Assembly: GCA_036274895.1 (NCBI GenBank)
Contig: DASUEU010000027.1
Span: 186,001-250,000, forward strand
DNA length: 64,000 bases
Direction: 5' to 3'
Origin: CALMKX01 sp036274895
GTDB lineage: Bacteria > Acidobacteriota > Thermoanaerobaculia > Multivoradales > SZUA-115
The notes beneath the pieces were generated by a model. The model was not told the origin of the DNA. It was given only the letters and a program-made list of their open reading frames with translations, and made no database searches. Shown piece after piece: positions 24,452 through 35,074 of the stretch. Every line of letters starts with the position of its first letter. The first letter of the stretch is position 1. A program made the translations under genes and the position numbers.

Positions 24452-25180
24452 TCAGGGGCTGACGGTCAAGGTGTAGGTGACGCTGACGGGCGCGAAGAGG
24501 GGGTGGTCGTTCGATGTCTCGAGCTCGCAGAAGCTGCCGGAGAAGTGCAGCGTGTGCTCACCCGGCGAGGGCGGCCCGAGCATCACCCAGAAGCCCTCCG
24601 AGATGGCCTCGGGCTCGACCAGGTTGGCCGGGGGGAACACCGGGTCGTCCCCGCCGTCCACGAAGAAGGGCGGCGACTGCACTCGCACGATCGGGGTCTT
24701 GAGGTTGACCGGCTCGCCGTCGAGGGTCGCCTTGACTTTGCAGGCCCGCACGCCCGGGAAGCCGAAGTCGGCCGGGAAGCCGGGGTGGGTGTCCGAGAAG
24801 AACTTCTCGAGGATGTCGCGCTTCTCGGGCACGGTGGCGTTCTCGGGCGGCTCGTTGCGGTAGATACCGTTGAGCACCGGGAAGAACAGGGCCTTGCCCG
24901 CGGGCACGGTGCAGGAGCGCACGGCGGTGGTGCCGGTCGGCGCCCCGGCCAGGAAGACCACCGGGCCGTGCTGGTTGATCTGGCAGTCGACCTCGCCTTG
25001 GCCGAGGAACGGGTTCTCGCTGGCAGGGACCGAGAACAGCCACTGCCACCACTTCGCGGACCACTCGCCGTAGGTACGGCCGAAGGCCTTGGCGCCCCCG
25101 CTCGAGGGCGAGGCGGCGGCCGCCGTGGCGACCGCCAGGAAGGCGCTGGAAAGAACGAACAGACGGAGCTTGGACGACAT
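24452..25180 (-). CDS. Secreted conserved hypothetical protein (YGEWSxKWWQW family)
   Basis: 242 residues with a signal peptide (about 1-22, ending ATAAAASP). The mature part starts with FGRTYGEWSAKWWQWLFS and contains two later Cys (VDCQINQ, SCTVPAGKALFFPVLN), a VRACKV Cys and a C-terminal FCELE. This pattern is shared by a family of exported proteins I have seen only as hypothetical. An aromatic-rich N-terminus suggests ligand or surface binding. The start is chosen at MSSKLRL because it begins the signal peptide, with GGAGGATC upstream. Confidence 0.75.
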   Translation of the reverse strand: MSSKLRLFVLSSAFLAVATAAAASPSSGGAKAFGRTYGEWSAKWWQWLFSVPASENPFLGQGEVDCQINQHGPVVFLAGAPTGTTAVRSCTVPAGKALFFPVLNGIYRNEPPENATVPEKRDILEKFFSDTHPGFPADFGFPGVRACKVKATLDGEPVNLKTPIVRVQSPPFFVDGGDDPVFPPANLVEPEAISEGFWVMLGPPSPGEHTLHFSGSFCELETSNDHPLFAPVSVTYTLTVSP

Positions 25181-25372
25181 GGGACGAGATCCTCCTTCGA
25201 GGGGGTAGAGGACCAGGTCGCGAAGAGCCACCCGGTCACGCGACCGCGGTTGAGTGCTTTGCGGTCGCGCACTCGAGGATTACGCCAGCCCCGGCAGAAC
25301 CCGCCACGCGATCAGTCGGACTCCCAGCGGCTCGCTTCGAGCGCAGGCTGGTCGCTGCGGGGGCTCCCCGCC

Positions 25373-25936
25373 TCACCCCTTCGGCGCGTTGGCTTCGACC
25401 CAGGCGCCGAAGGCCGCCATGAAGCGCACCGTGAGGTCGCGGATTCGGTCGCTGGTGATCTTGCCGTCGGCGTCGAAGAGGTCCCCGGCCTGGCCCACGT
25501 AGGCCTCCGGATGGGGCATCGTCGGCACGTTGAGGGCGACCAGGGTCTGCCGCAGATGGTGGTTGGCGCCGAAGCCCCCCAGGGCCCCGGGGGAGACGGT
25601 CATCACCGCCCCCGGTTTGCCCTTCCAGCCGCTCTGTCCGGGCGGCCGAGAGCCCACGTCGAGGGCGTTCTTGAGCGCGCCGGGCATCGAGCGGTTGTAC
25701 TCCGGCGTCACGAAAAGCACGGCGTCGGCGCGCCGGAGGCGCTCGCGGAACGTCACCCATGGCGCCGGTGGGTCGGTGTCGAGGTCCTGGTCGTAGAGGG
25801 GCAGGTCACGGATCTCGACGATCTCGAGCCGGAGCGCCTCGGGGGCGACGGCCGCGAGAGCGTGCGCCATCCTGCGGTTGAGGGAGTCCTTGCGGAGGCT
25901 GCCGACGATGACGGCGACGTCGCGTTGCTCGGGCAT
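25373..25936 (-). CDS. NADPH-dependent FMN reductase family protein
   Basis: 187 residues with a flavodoxin-like fold. The FMN phosphate loop GSLRKDSLNRR is at about 12-22. TPEYNRSMPGALKNALD (77-93) is the signature of the NADPH-dependent FMN reductase/chromate reductase/azoreductase family. SPGALGGFGANHHLR contributes the second FMN loop. It is likely a cytosolic quinone, chromate or azo reductase using NAD(P)H; the precise substrate is not predictable. It lies 38 bases downstream of pyrF on the same strand. Confidence 0.9.
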   Translation of the reverse strand: MPEQRDVAVIVGSLRKDSLNRRMAHALAAVAPEALRLEIVEIRDLPLYDQDLDTDPPAPWVTFRERLRRADAVLFVTPEYNRSMPGALKNALDVGSRPPGQSGWKGKPGAVMTVSPGALGGFGANHHLRQTLVALNVPTMPHPEAYVGQAGDLFDADGKITSDRIRDLTVRFMAAFGAWVEANAPKG

Positions 25937-25974
25937 GGGAGCGTCTCTGCTTGACCGTTCGGATTCGAGCCCGA

Positions 25975-26682
25975 TCAGCCGGTAGCGTGGGTCCGGATCT
26001 GCTGCTGGATGGCGAGGGCGGCGGCGCGGCGGTCCGGGGCGCCGAGGATCGGGCGGCCGATCACCAGGTGGTCGGCGCCCCGGCGCAGGGCCTCGGCCAC
26101 GTCCACGGTGCGCTTCTGATCGTCCTCTTCGCGGTTGGCGACGGGGCGGATCCCCGGCACCACGCAGAGCAGGCGGCCGGGCAGCTCGCGGCGCAGGGCG
26201 AGCAGCTCGTGCCCCGAGCACACCACCCCGTCGCAGCCCCGCTCGAGAGCCCGGCGGGCACGGGAGAGCACCAGCTTCTCGACGTCCACGGTGAAGCCCA
26301 GGTCGTCGAGGTCCCCCTGGTCGAGGCTGGTGAGCACCGTGACGCCCAGGATCTTGACCTTGCCCTTGGCCCGGGCCGCGGCCTCGAGCATGGCGTCGTT
26401 GCCGTGGACGGTGGCAAAGGTCACCTCCCGCTCGGCCAGCCGCGCCACCGCCGCACCCACGGTGCGGGGCACGTCGAAGAACTTGAGATCGACCATCACC
26501 TTCTTGCCCTGGGCGGTGAGCCACTCGATCAGCTCGAAGTAGCCGCCGGCCATGAACAGCTCGAGGCCCAGCTTGTAGAAGGCGACCGCCGGCCCCAGCT
26601 CCTCGACGATCGCCCGCGCCTCCTCAGGGCTGGGCACGTCGAGGGCGAGGATCAAGCGGTCCTGGGGGGGGATGTCGGGCAT
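25975..26682 (-). CDS. pyrF: Orotidine 5'-phosphate decarboxylase
   Basis: 235 residues. It decarboxylates OMP to UMP in pyrimidine synthesis. The catalytic Asp-Lys-x-x-Asp array is seen as DLKFFD (Asp65, Lys67, Asp70). Substrate-binding strands LALDVPS, VLTSLD and the VVPGIRP and RRGADHLVIGRPI phosphate loops follow. The start at 26682 is preferred because GGGAGAGG sits 9 bases upstream; the ATG three codons earlier would leave no spacing. It is divergent from the E1 fusion gene. Confidence 0.93.
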   Translation of the reverse strand: MPDIPPQDRLILALDVPSPEEARAIVEELGPAVAFYKLGLELFMAGGYFELIEWLTAQGKKVMVDLKFFDVPRTVGAAVARLAEREVTFATVHGNDAMLEAAARAKGKVKILGVTVLTSLDQGDLDDLGFTVDVEKLVLSRARRALERGCDGVVCSGHELLALRRELPGRLLCVVPGIRPVANREEDDQKRTVDVAEALRRGADHLVIGRPILGAPDRRAAALAIQQQIRTHATG

Positions 26683-26807
26683 GGGAGGCATCCTCTCCCG
26701 GGCCGGGCTCAGTGAGCAAGGCCGCGATCCCCCCTGTGCTACGCTCCCGCCGTTTCCCCGGCGGCGCGGCCGCCTCTCTCCCGCCCTCACTGGGCAAGGT
26801 CATCCCC

Positions 26808-28958
26808 ATGAGCCAGGATCTCGTGCGCCTCCGGCGCTACGCCTTTATGAAGCTCGCCCGCGAGTTCGACTCCCGTTTCGAGGCCATGCTGCTGACCGGA
26901 CGGGTCGCCAAGTGGTACAGCGCCATCGGCAATGAGGCGATCACCGTGCCGGCGGGCCTGTCTCTCGAGCCGGGGGACGTGCTCTGCTCCCTCCACCGCG
27001 ACGTCGGCGCCATCCTCTCCTTCTACCTCGACCCCGCCCGCGCCTTCCCCGATCTCGGCTTCGGCGAGCCGGACGGCCGTCGGAGCGCGCCCGAGCACCT
27101 GCTCTACCGCCTCTCCTGCCAGGTGCTGGGCAAGGCGGAGGGCTTCTCCCAGGGCATCGAGCGCTCCTACCACTACGGCTACTTCGCTCCGGAAGAGGGC
27201 CTTCTCCACATCGGCATGATCAGCCACCTGGGCTCGATGATCCCGGTCGCGACCGGCTGCGGCTTTGCCTTGAAGCAGGCCGGCACGGATCGCGTGGCGA
27301 TCAACTTCATCGGCGAGGGCGGCACCTCGACCGGCGACTTCCACGAGGGGCTGAATCTCGCCGCGGTGTGGAAGCTGCCCTTGATCCTGGTGGTCGAGAA
27401 CAACCGCTACGCCTTCTCCACCCCGGCCCGCCAGCAGTACGCCTGCGCCCAGCTCTCCGACCGCGGCCCGGGCTACGGCGTGGCCGCCGAGACCGTGGAC
27501 GGCAACGACGCCGACGCCATGGCCGAGGCATTCGCCCGCGCCTTCGCCCGCGCCCGCCGCGGCGAGGGGCCGACGCTGCTCGAAGCCATGGTCGGCCGCC
27601 TGCGCGGCCATGCCGAGGGGGACGGTTCGATGAAGGTGGTGCCCCCGGCCGAGCTGGCGGTCTACCAGGCCCTCGACCCCTTGCCGTCCTACCTGCGCCG
27701 CCTCGCCGCCGAGGGGGTGCTCGACGCCGCCACCCGCGAGCACATCGACGCCCGAGCCAAGGAGCTGGTCGAGACGGCCATCGACCGCGCCCTCGACGCC
27801 CCGCTGCCGGATCCGAGCGTGGCCCGGCGGCCGGTCTACGCCGAGGCGCCCGGCAAGCCGGTGCTGCCCGCGGGGTCGATCCGCCACCGCACGGCGCCGG
27901 CGCCAGAGCCTCTGATCACCGTCGCGGATGCCGACGCCCCCACCGCCATGGCCGCCTTCACCGGCGGCGACTCGGCACCGGCCGCCGAGGGCGAGATCAC
28001 CTACCTCGACGCCCTCCACGAGGCCCTCTCCGAGGAGATGGAGCGGGATCCGGCCGTGGTGCTGCTGGGCCAGGACATCGCGGTCTTCGAAGGCGCCTTC
28101 CGGGTGACGAAAGGGCTCCACGCCCGCTGGCCCGAGCGGGTGCTGGACACGCCCATTTCCGAGAGCGGCACCCTGGGCCTCGCCGCCGGGGCGGCTCTCT
28201 TGGGCTACGTGCCGGTGGTCGAGATGCAGTTCGCGGACTTCGTCTCCTGCGGCTTCAACCAGATCGTCAACGTGCTCGCCAAGCTGTTCTACCGCTTCGA
28301 ACGCCCGTGTCCCGTGGTGGTGCGCCTGCCGGCTGGCGGTGGCGTCGGCGCCGGCGCCTTTCACTCGCAGAACCCCGAGGGCTGGTTCGCCCACGTGGCC
28401 GGCCTCAAGGTGGTCTGCCCGGCCACGGCCCGCGACGCGAAGGCCCTGCTCAAGGCGGCGATCCGTGACCCCAACCCGGTGATCTTCTGCGAGAACAAGT
28501 TCCTCTACCGGCGAGTCAAGGACACCATGCCCGCGGGGGACGTGGTGGGGCGGCTGGGCGAGGCGGCAATCCTGCGCGAGGGCCACGACCTGACGCTGAT
28601 CGGCTACGGCGCCTCGACCCACTTGTGCCTGGAGGCTGCGGCGGACCTCGAGAAGGACGGCGTCTCCACCGAGGTGGTGGACCTGCGTACCCTGGTGCCC
28701 TTCGACGAGGAGAGGGTGCTGGCGTCGGTCGAGAAGACCGGGAGGGCGCTGATCGTTCACGAGGCCCAGGAGACCGGCGGCTTCGGCGGCGAGGTGGCCG
28801 CCCGCATCGCCGACCGCGCCTTCGCCTGGCTCGACGCCCCCGTCCGCCGCGTCGCCTACCCCGACCGTCCGGTGCCCTACGCCCGGGTGCTCGAGCAGGA
28901 GCTGCTGCCCAACAAGGAGAGGGTGGTGGCGGCGGCGCGGGAGGTGTTGGGCTGGTGA
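26808..28958 (+). CDS. 2-oxoacid (branched-chain/2-oxoisovalerate-type) dehydrogenase E1, alpha-beta fusion
   Basis: 716 residues. Residues 1-370 are E1 alpha with the thiamine-diphosphate motif GEGGTSTGDF...VVENN (starting at about 169; Glu replaces the usual Asp of GDG) and an SHLGSMIPVATG block. After a Pro/Ala linker, residues 394-716 are E1 beta: GEITYLDALHEAL, LLGQDIAVFEGAF, TPISESG, EMQFADFVSCGFNQI and LDLRTLVPFD-like end motifs. The enzyme decarboxylates a 2-oxoacid and acylates the E2 lipoyl group. No E2 or E3 gene is in the window. Alpha-beta fusions are known in several phyla. The ATG of MSQDLVRLRRYAFMK is preferred to an upstream one. Confidence 0.9.
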   Translation: MSQDLVRLRRYAFMKLAREFDSRFEAMLLTGRVAKWYSAIGNEAITVPAGLSLEPGDVLCSLHRDVGAILSFYLDPARAFPDLGFGEPDGRRSAPEHLLYRLSCQVLGKAEGFSQGIERSYHYGYFAPEEGLLHIGMISHLGSMIPVATGCGFALKQAGTDRVAINFIGEGGTSTGDFHEGLNLAAVWKLPLILVVENNRYAFSTPARQQYACAQLSDRGPGYGVAAETVDGNDADAMAEAFARAFARARRGEGPTLLEAMVGRLRGHAEGDGSMKVVPPAELAVYQALDPLPSYLRRLAAEGVLDAATREHIDARAKELVETAIDRALDAPLPDPSVARRPVYAEAPGKPVLPAGSIRHRTAPAPEPLITVADADAPTAMAAFTGGDSAPAAEGEITYLDALHEALSEEMERDPAVVLLGQDIAVFEGAFRVTKGLHARWPERVLDTPISESGTLGLAAGAALLGYVPVVEMQFADFVSCGFNQIVNVLAKLFYRFERPCPVVVRLPAGGGVGAGAFHSQNPEGWFAHVAGLKVVCPATARDAKALLKAAIRDPNPVIFCENKFLYRRVKDTMPAGDVVGRLGEAAILREGHDLTLIGYGASTHLCLEAAADLEKDGVSTEVVDLRTLVPFDEERVLASVEKTGRALIVHEAQETGGFGGEVAARIADRAFAWLDAPVRRVAYPDRPVPYARVLEQELLPNKERVVAAAREVLGW

Positions 28959-28991
28959 GGGGCCGGAGTGGAGCGGCCGGCCTGATCTGCT

Positions 28992-29109
28992 GGTTCCCAC
29001 GCTCTGTGTGGGAACCCGAGTCAGGCCGCTCCGCGACCTCTTCGTCCCCGCGACCACTCCAGAGGGCGCAGAGCGCCCGGACTGCGTTCCCACGCAGAGC
29101 GTGGGAACG
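28992..29109. repeat. Inverted pair of GTTCCCACGCTCTGCGTGGGAAC-type palindromes
   Basis: A 25-bp palindrome at 28992-29016 and a related one at 29085-29109 in opposite orientation flank a third hairpin (GGGCGC-AGA-GCGCCC, 29064-29078). Together they form a cruciform-prone block between two converging genes. The palindrome is a REP-type sequence seen in many genomes. It may also act as a bidirectional terminator. Confidence 0.85.
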
Positions 29110-29123
29110 AGGATATGTGAGGG

Positions 29124-29876
29124 TTACTTCTTCTCGCCCAGCTTCTCGAGCTGCTTGGTGAGCTCGGCGAGGCGCTTCTCGAGCTCGGCGAGGCGCCGCT
29201 CGAGCTCGCCCGGGGCACGACGGGGAACGCCGCTGCGCTCGAGTTCGCGCTGAACAAGCCCGTCGATGTCCAGGTCGCGCAGGCGCTCGGCGGTCTCGGG
29301 TCGCAGGTGGAAGCGCATGGCCTGTCCTTCGGGGCCTCCGCCGTGCCACTCCATCATGGGCGCCACGTCGACCACCTGGCGATCGCGCTCGCCGACCGTG
29401 GCACGCAGGGACACCGGCCGGCCGTTGCGGATGACCTCAACCGTCAAGTTGTCGCCTTTGTCGTGAGGGCGGATCTTGGCGGTGAGGTCCCAGGAGCTGT
29501 CGACATTCTCGCCGTCCACCGAGGCGATCACGTCCCCCACCTTGATGCCGGCCTGGGCAGCCGGGCTGTCCGCGACCACGCGAGAAACCAGGATTCCGGC
29601 ATCCTTGGGAGCGCCGAAGTGCTCGCGCAGCTCGGAAGTCAGGCCCAGGGTCTCGATGCCCAGGTAGCCGCGGCCGAGGAGCGGGCCGACGCGCCGCAGG
29701 GCACGGCCCTCGCCATCACCTTCGAAGACCATGACTCGGGGCTCTTCCCCATCACGGGCCATCACCCGCACCTCGCGCCGCTCGAGCTTCTTGCCGTCAT
29801 CGTCGGCCCAGGTCGGGCTCGCGGCCAAGACGGCTCCCGCCACCAGGGCGAGGCCGAGAATCTTGCTGTGTTTCAT
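29124..29876 (-). CDS. Periplasmic PDZ-domain protein
   Basis: 250 residues. A signal peptide (1-23, ASPTWA) is followed by a charged N-terminal region, a PDZ domain (about 75-170: GYLGIETLGLTSELREHFG, then DSPAAQAGIKVGDVIASVDG), and a C-terminal coiled coil of Glu/Leu/Lys heptads (about 210-248). No trypsin-like or other catalytic domain is present, so it is probably a binding or sensor protein. It follows the sigma/anti-sigma pair by 17 bases, consistent with a role in that envelope-stress circuit, similar to PDZ proteins that act on anti-sigma factors. Confidence 0.85.
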   Translation of the reverse strand: MKHSKILGLALVAGAVLAASPTWADDDGKKLERREVRVMARDGEEPRVMVFEGDGEGRALRRVGPLLGRGYLGIETLGLTSELREHFGAPKDAGILVSRVVADSPAAQAGIKVGDVIASVDGENVDSSWDLTAKIRPHDKGDNLTVEVIRNGRPVSLRATVGERDRQVVDVAPMMEWHGGGPEGQAMRFHLRPETAERLRDLDIDGLVQRELERSGVPRRAPGELERRLAELEKRLAELTKQLEKLGEKK

Positions 29877-29893
29877 GTCGCTCTCCTTGAGGG

Positions 29894-30316
29894 TCAACGG
29901 GGCGGGCGCGCATAGCCGGCCGGCTGGATCGATCCCGCGCGCACCCGCTCCGCAAGTTGGTCGAGGTCCAAGACCAGATCTGTCTGCTCGTCACCGCCGA
30001 GGTAGACCACCGGGGCGGCGGGGTGTGCCAGCGCCCGGATCTCGGCCAGCTCGCTGGCGAGCCGCTGTTGCTCCGCCCGGAGGTGGGTCAGCTGCTGGGC
30101 TCGGCGCTCCCGGCGCTCGCCTTCGGCCAGCCAGAGGCCGCCGGCGAGCACCGCGACCAGAGCCAGGCCGGCGGCCCACGCCGGCGCCGGCACGAAGACG
30201 AAAGGGCGGCGACGCTGCTGCTCGGCGAGCCGCGCCATCACGCGCCCGGTGAATCCAGGGCTCGCCTGCTCCCGCGGTAGGGCGGCGAGCTCTTCCCTCA
30301 GCCGCTCGTCGTTCAT
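29894..30316 (-). CDS. Short membrane anti-sigma-like protein
   Basis: 140 residues. A cytoplasmic N-terminus of about 40 residues (MNDERLREELAALPREQASPGF) is followed by one transmembrane helix (about 43-63), then a short coiled coil and a periplasmic tail. The ATG overlaps the stop of the ECF sigma gene (ATGA). That position, topology and size fit an anti-sigma factor, although no zinc-finger HxxxCxxC motif is present. The downstream neighbour is a PDZ protein. Confidence 0.75.
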   Translation of the reverse strand: MNDERLREELAALPREQASPGFTGRVMARLAEQQRRRPFVFVPAPAWAAGLALVAVLAGGLWLAEGERRERRAQQLTHLRAEQQRLASELAEIRALAHPAAPVVYLGGDEQTDLVLDLDQLAERVRAGSIQPAGYARPPR

Positions 30317-30939
30317 GACGTTCTCTCCTCGAAGTACGGGGCCAGCTTCTCCTTGAGGCGGGCTCGCGCGCGGAACAGCCGCGACTTGATCGTCCCTTCC
30401 TGGCAGCCCAGAGTGCGGGCGACCTCGCGCAGAGGCCAGCCTTCGATCTCGGCCAGCACCAGGGCCGCCCGTTGGCTCAAGGGCAGCTCGGCGATCGCCC
30501 CGGCGAGGTGGCTGCTCTTCTCGCGGGCCAGCAACTGGCCGTCCACCGGGCCTTCGTCGCGCTCGGCGGTCAGCCAGCGGTGGGGCGGCCAGGCGGCGCT
30601 GATCAGCCGCCAGCGCTTGGCCCGGCGCTCTTCCGTGCGCAGCAGGTTGGTGGCGATGCGATAGAGGTAGGCGGTCAGGTGGCCTTCCTCGCGGTAGCGG
30701 TAGGCCGCGGCGTAGAGGCGGAGGAAGGCCTCCTGGGCCAGGTCCTCGGCGCGCTCGCGGTCACGGGTCAACCGCGCGAGGTAGCCCACGAGGCGGTCCT
30801 TGTGCCGGTCGACGACCGTGGTGAAGGCTTCCTGCTCCCCCGCAGCCACCCGCTTCATCAGCGCCGAGTCGGTGTCGAGGCCACGCGGCGCGGGCTCTGA
30901 GGCCAGCGCGACGGCTTCGGTTGCCGGTGCGATCCACAT
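30313..30939 (-). CDS. ECF (sigma-70 family) RNA polymerase sigma factor
   Basis: 208 residues. Region 2 is DRHKDRLVGYLARLTRDRERAEDLAQEAFLRLYAAA, with TAYLYRIATNLLR. Region 4 is LPLSQRAALVLAEIEGWPLREVARTLGCQEGTIKSRLFRARARLKE. The start at 30939 has AGGA upstream; an ATG nine codons earlier lacks a ribosome site. It is co-transcribed with the anti-sigma-like and PDZ genes and is probably released on envelope stress. It is divergent from the AbiE module. Confidence 0.92.
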   Translation of the reverse strand: MWIAPATEAVALASEPAPRGLDTDSALMKRVAAGEQEAFTTVVDRHKDRLVGYLARLTRDRERAEDLAQEAFLRLYAAAYRYREEGHLTAYLYRIATNLLRTEERRAKRWRLISAAWPPHRWLTAERDEGPVDGQLLAREKSSHLAGAIAELPLSQRAALVLAEIEGWPLREVARTLGCQEGTIKSRLFRARARLKEKLAPYFEERTS

Positions 30940-31020
30940 GCGTCCGTTCCTCACTCCGTCCAACATAACGCCAAGACGGGGGGAAGGTTCCCTGAGCCTC
31001 CGACCAGGGAGCGAGCCGGG

Positions 31021-31072
31021 CAAAACTAGAGTTTTGTGGCAAGGTTCAGACAGAAAACTCCAGTTTTTCTGT
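31021..31072. promoter_or_regulatory. Two inverted repeats upstream of the AbiE module (AAAACT-NN-AGTTTT)
   Basis: IR1 (31021-31036, CAAAACT-AG-AGTTTTG) and IR2 (31050-31072, ACAGAAAACT-CC-AGTTTTTCTGT) share the AAAACT/AGTTTT core and are about three helical turns apart. AbiEi antitoxins are known to repress their operon by binding two such repeats. The -10-like TAGAAT (31072-31077) abuts IR2 and ends 6 bases before the GTG start. The region is strikingly less GC-rich than its surroundings. Confidence 0.75.
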
Positions 31073-31083
31073 AGAATCCGTCG

Positions 31084-31677
31084 GTGACGACCGAACGCCG
31101 AGATCGCCGCCACACCCTGCATCGGCTCGCCGCGCTGCAGGGTGGGTACTTCACGGCGGCTCAGGCCCTGGAGCAGGGCTACTCGTATCAGGCGCAGCAG
31201 TATCACGTGCACCATGGCAACTGGCTGAGAGTGGGGCGCGGCTTGTTTCGCCTGCCGGAATGGCCGACCAGCGAGCACGACGACTTGATGCGCTGGCACC
31301 TCTGGAGCAAAGGGCGCGCGGTGATCTCGCACGATACCGCCCTGGCGCTCCACGATCTCGGCGATCTCAACCCGGAGCGGGTTCACCTGACCGTGCCGCC
31401 GAACTTCCGGCAACGCTCTGACCGAGCAGTCCTCCACCGGGCGGAAATACCCAGCGCCGAAGTCCTGGAGCACGGGAGCTTCCGGGTCACTACACCCGTC
31501 AGAGCCCTGCTCGAGGTGGCCACCGGGGACCTGGACCAAGAGCGCCTCTCGTCCGCCGTTCGTGACGCCGTGTCGCGAGGACTGGCGACACCACATGCCC
31601 TGCGAGACCGCGCCGACCACTTCGGCCATCGAGCCGCCCTCCGCATCGAGAGAGCTCTGGCTGTGGGGCCGAATTGA
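31084..31677 (+). CDS. AbiEi-type antitoxin (type IV toxin-antitoxin)
   Basis: 197 residues from a GTG. The N-terminal winged HTH (LHRLAALQGGYFTAAQALEQGYSYQAQQYHVHHGNWLRVGRGLFRL) matches the AbiEi DNA-binding domain. The C-terminal part (SHDTALALHDLGDLNPERVHLTVPP, TTPVRALLEVA) is the AbiEi antitoxin domain. It neutralises the AbiEii nucleotidyltransferase toxin without binding it directly and represses its own promoter. Its TGA overlaps the TTG start of the toxin gene. No Shine-Dalgarno is visible; the mRNA may be leaderless. Confidence 0.9.
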   Translation: MTTERRDRRHTLHRLAALQGGYFTAAQALEQGYSYQAQQYHVHHGNWLRVGRGLFRLPEWPTSEHDDLMRWHLWSKGRAVISHDTALALHDLGDLNPERVHLTVPPNFRQRSDRAVLHRAEIPSAEVLEHGSFRVTTPVRALLEVATGDLDQERLSSAVRDAVSRGLATPHALRDRADHFGHRAALRIERALAVGPN

Positions 31678-32534
31678 AAGGGTACTCGAGCCCCGCAGCC
31701 TGGCGGCAAGCGATAGAGACCCGCCTCGCGCGAGAGGCGGCCGAGCAAGGGGCGGATCTGGCACGGCTTCGGCGGCGGCTGGTGTTCATCCGATTGCTCG
31801 CTCGACTCGAGCTGGCGCAGCCGGGATTGTGGGTTCTGAAAGGTGGGATGGCACTCGAGATCAGGCTCGGCGACCGGGCTCGCACCACCCGCGACCTCGA
31901 CCTCGTGCTGTGCGCCTGGCTCGACGACCCAGAAGCCATCCACGGCGATCTGCTCGATGCTCTGTCCGCCGATCCGGCTGGTGACGGCCTCATATTCCGG
32001 GTCGCATTTCCCAGCCGGCTGGAGGCCCGAGACGCCGGGGCAGGGGGTTTTCGCTTTCCCGTCGAGGCTCATCTCGCCGGCCGGCTCTTCGAGCGAGTCC
32101 GTGTCGATGTCGTTCCCCAGGTCCGCGAGAAGATTGAAGCGGAGCGCCTCCTGCTGCCGGACCTCTTGGGCTTTGCGGGGGTTAAAGCCACGGAGGTCGA
32201 GGTTCTCGATCGCCGCCAGCACTTTGCCGAGAAGATCCACGCCTTGACCCGAATCTACGGCGATCAGCCCAGCCGCCGGGTCAAAGACCTTCCCGATCTC
32301 TTGTTGCTGATTCACGATGGGCTGAAACCGGGACCGCCTTTGCGCGAGGCCGTAGAGCGTCTGTTCGCCGCTCGCGCGACCCATGGCGTCCCTGAGGCGA
32401 TTGCCGAGCCTCCAGCCTCTTGGATCGAGGACTACCCTCGGCTCGGAGCGGAGCTCGACCTGCCCGAAAGGAGCCTGGAGCAGGCCCTGGCCACGCTGCG
32501 CAGCTTCTGGGCCACGCTCATGACATTGCGCTGA
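31674..32534 (+). CDS. AbiEii-type nucleotidyltransferase toxin
   Basis: 286 residues from a TTG overlapping the antitoxin stop (TTGA). The nucleotidyltransferase motif is seen as VLKGGMALEIRLGDRARTTRDLDLVL, with the paired Asp (DLDL); a KIHALTRIYG block is typical of the family. AbiEii toxins use nucleotides to modify tRNA and arrest growth, giving abortive phage defence or plasmid stability. Catalytic residues look intact. TTG as start lowers toxin translation relative to the GTG-started antitoxin. Confidence 0.9.
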   Translation: MKGYSSPAAWRQAIETRLAREAAEQGADLARLRRRLVFIRLLARLELAQPGLWVLKGGMALEIRLGDRARTTRDLDLVLCAWLDDPEAIHGDLLDALSADPAGDGLIFRVAFPSRLEARDAGAGGFRFPVEAHLAGRLFERVRVDVVPQVREKIEAERLLLPDLLGFAGVKATEVEVLDRRQHFAEKIHALTRIYGDQPSRRVKDLPDLLLLIHDGLKPGPPLREAVERLFAARATHGVPEAIAEPPASWIEDYPRLGAELDLPERSLEQALATLRSFWATLMTLR

Positions 32535-32631
32535 GCTCGCGCGAACCCACCGCCTCGGAGTGCTGGATCGGGAGTGCCTTGCACTTTGCGTCCAACCTGG
32601 CAGGATAGGGCGCTCGTTTCGAGGAGGACAG

Positions 32632-35064
<2,433 letters not shown>

Positions 35065-35074
35065 GGGGACGAAG

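Noticed and set aside
26787..29093. Long minus-strand open frame opposite the E1 fusion gene
   Set aside because: It is a mirror frame of a well-recognised GC-rich gene, with Gly/His/Ala/Arg-rich translation and no family resemblance. The same applies to the long frames opposite tex (32518-34077), the FecR gene (38136-39923), the MATE gene (4220-5254) and the M16 gene (14055-15275, 15579-17162).
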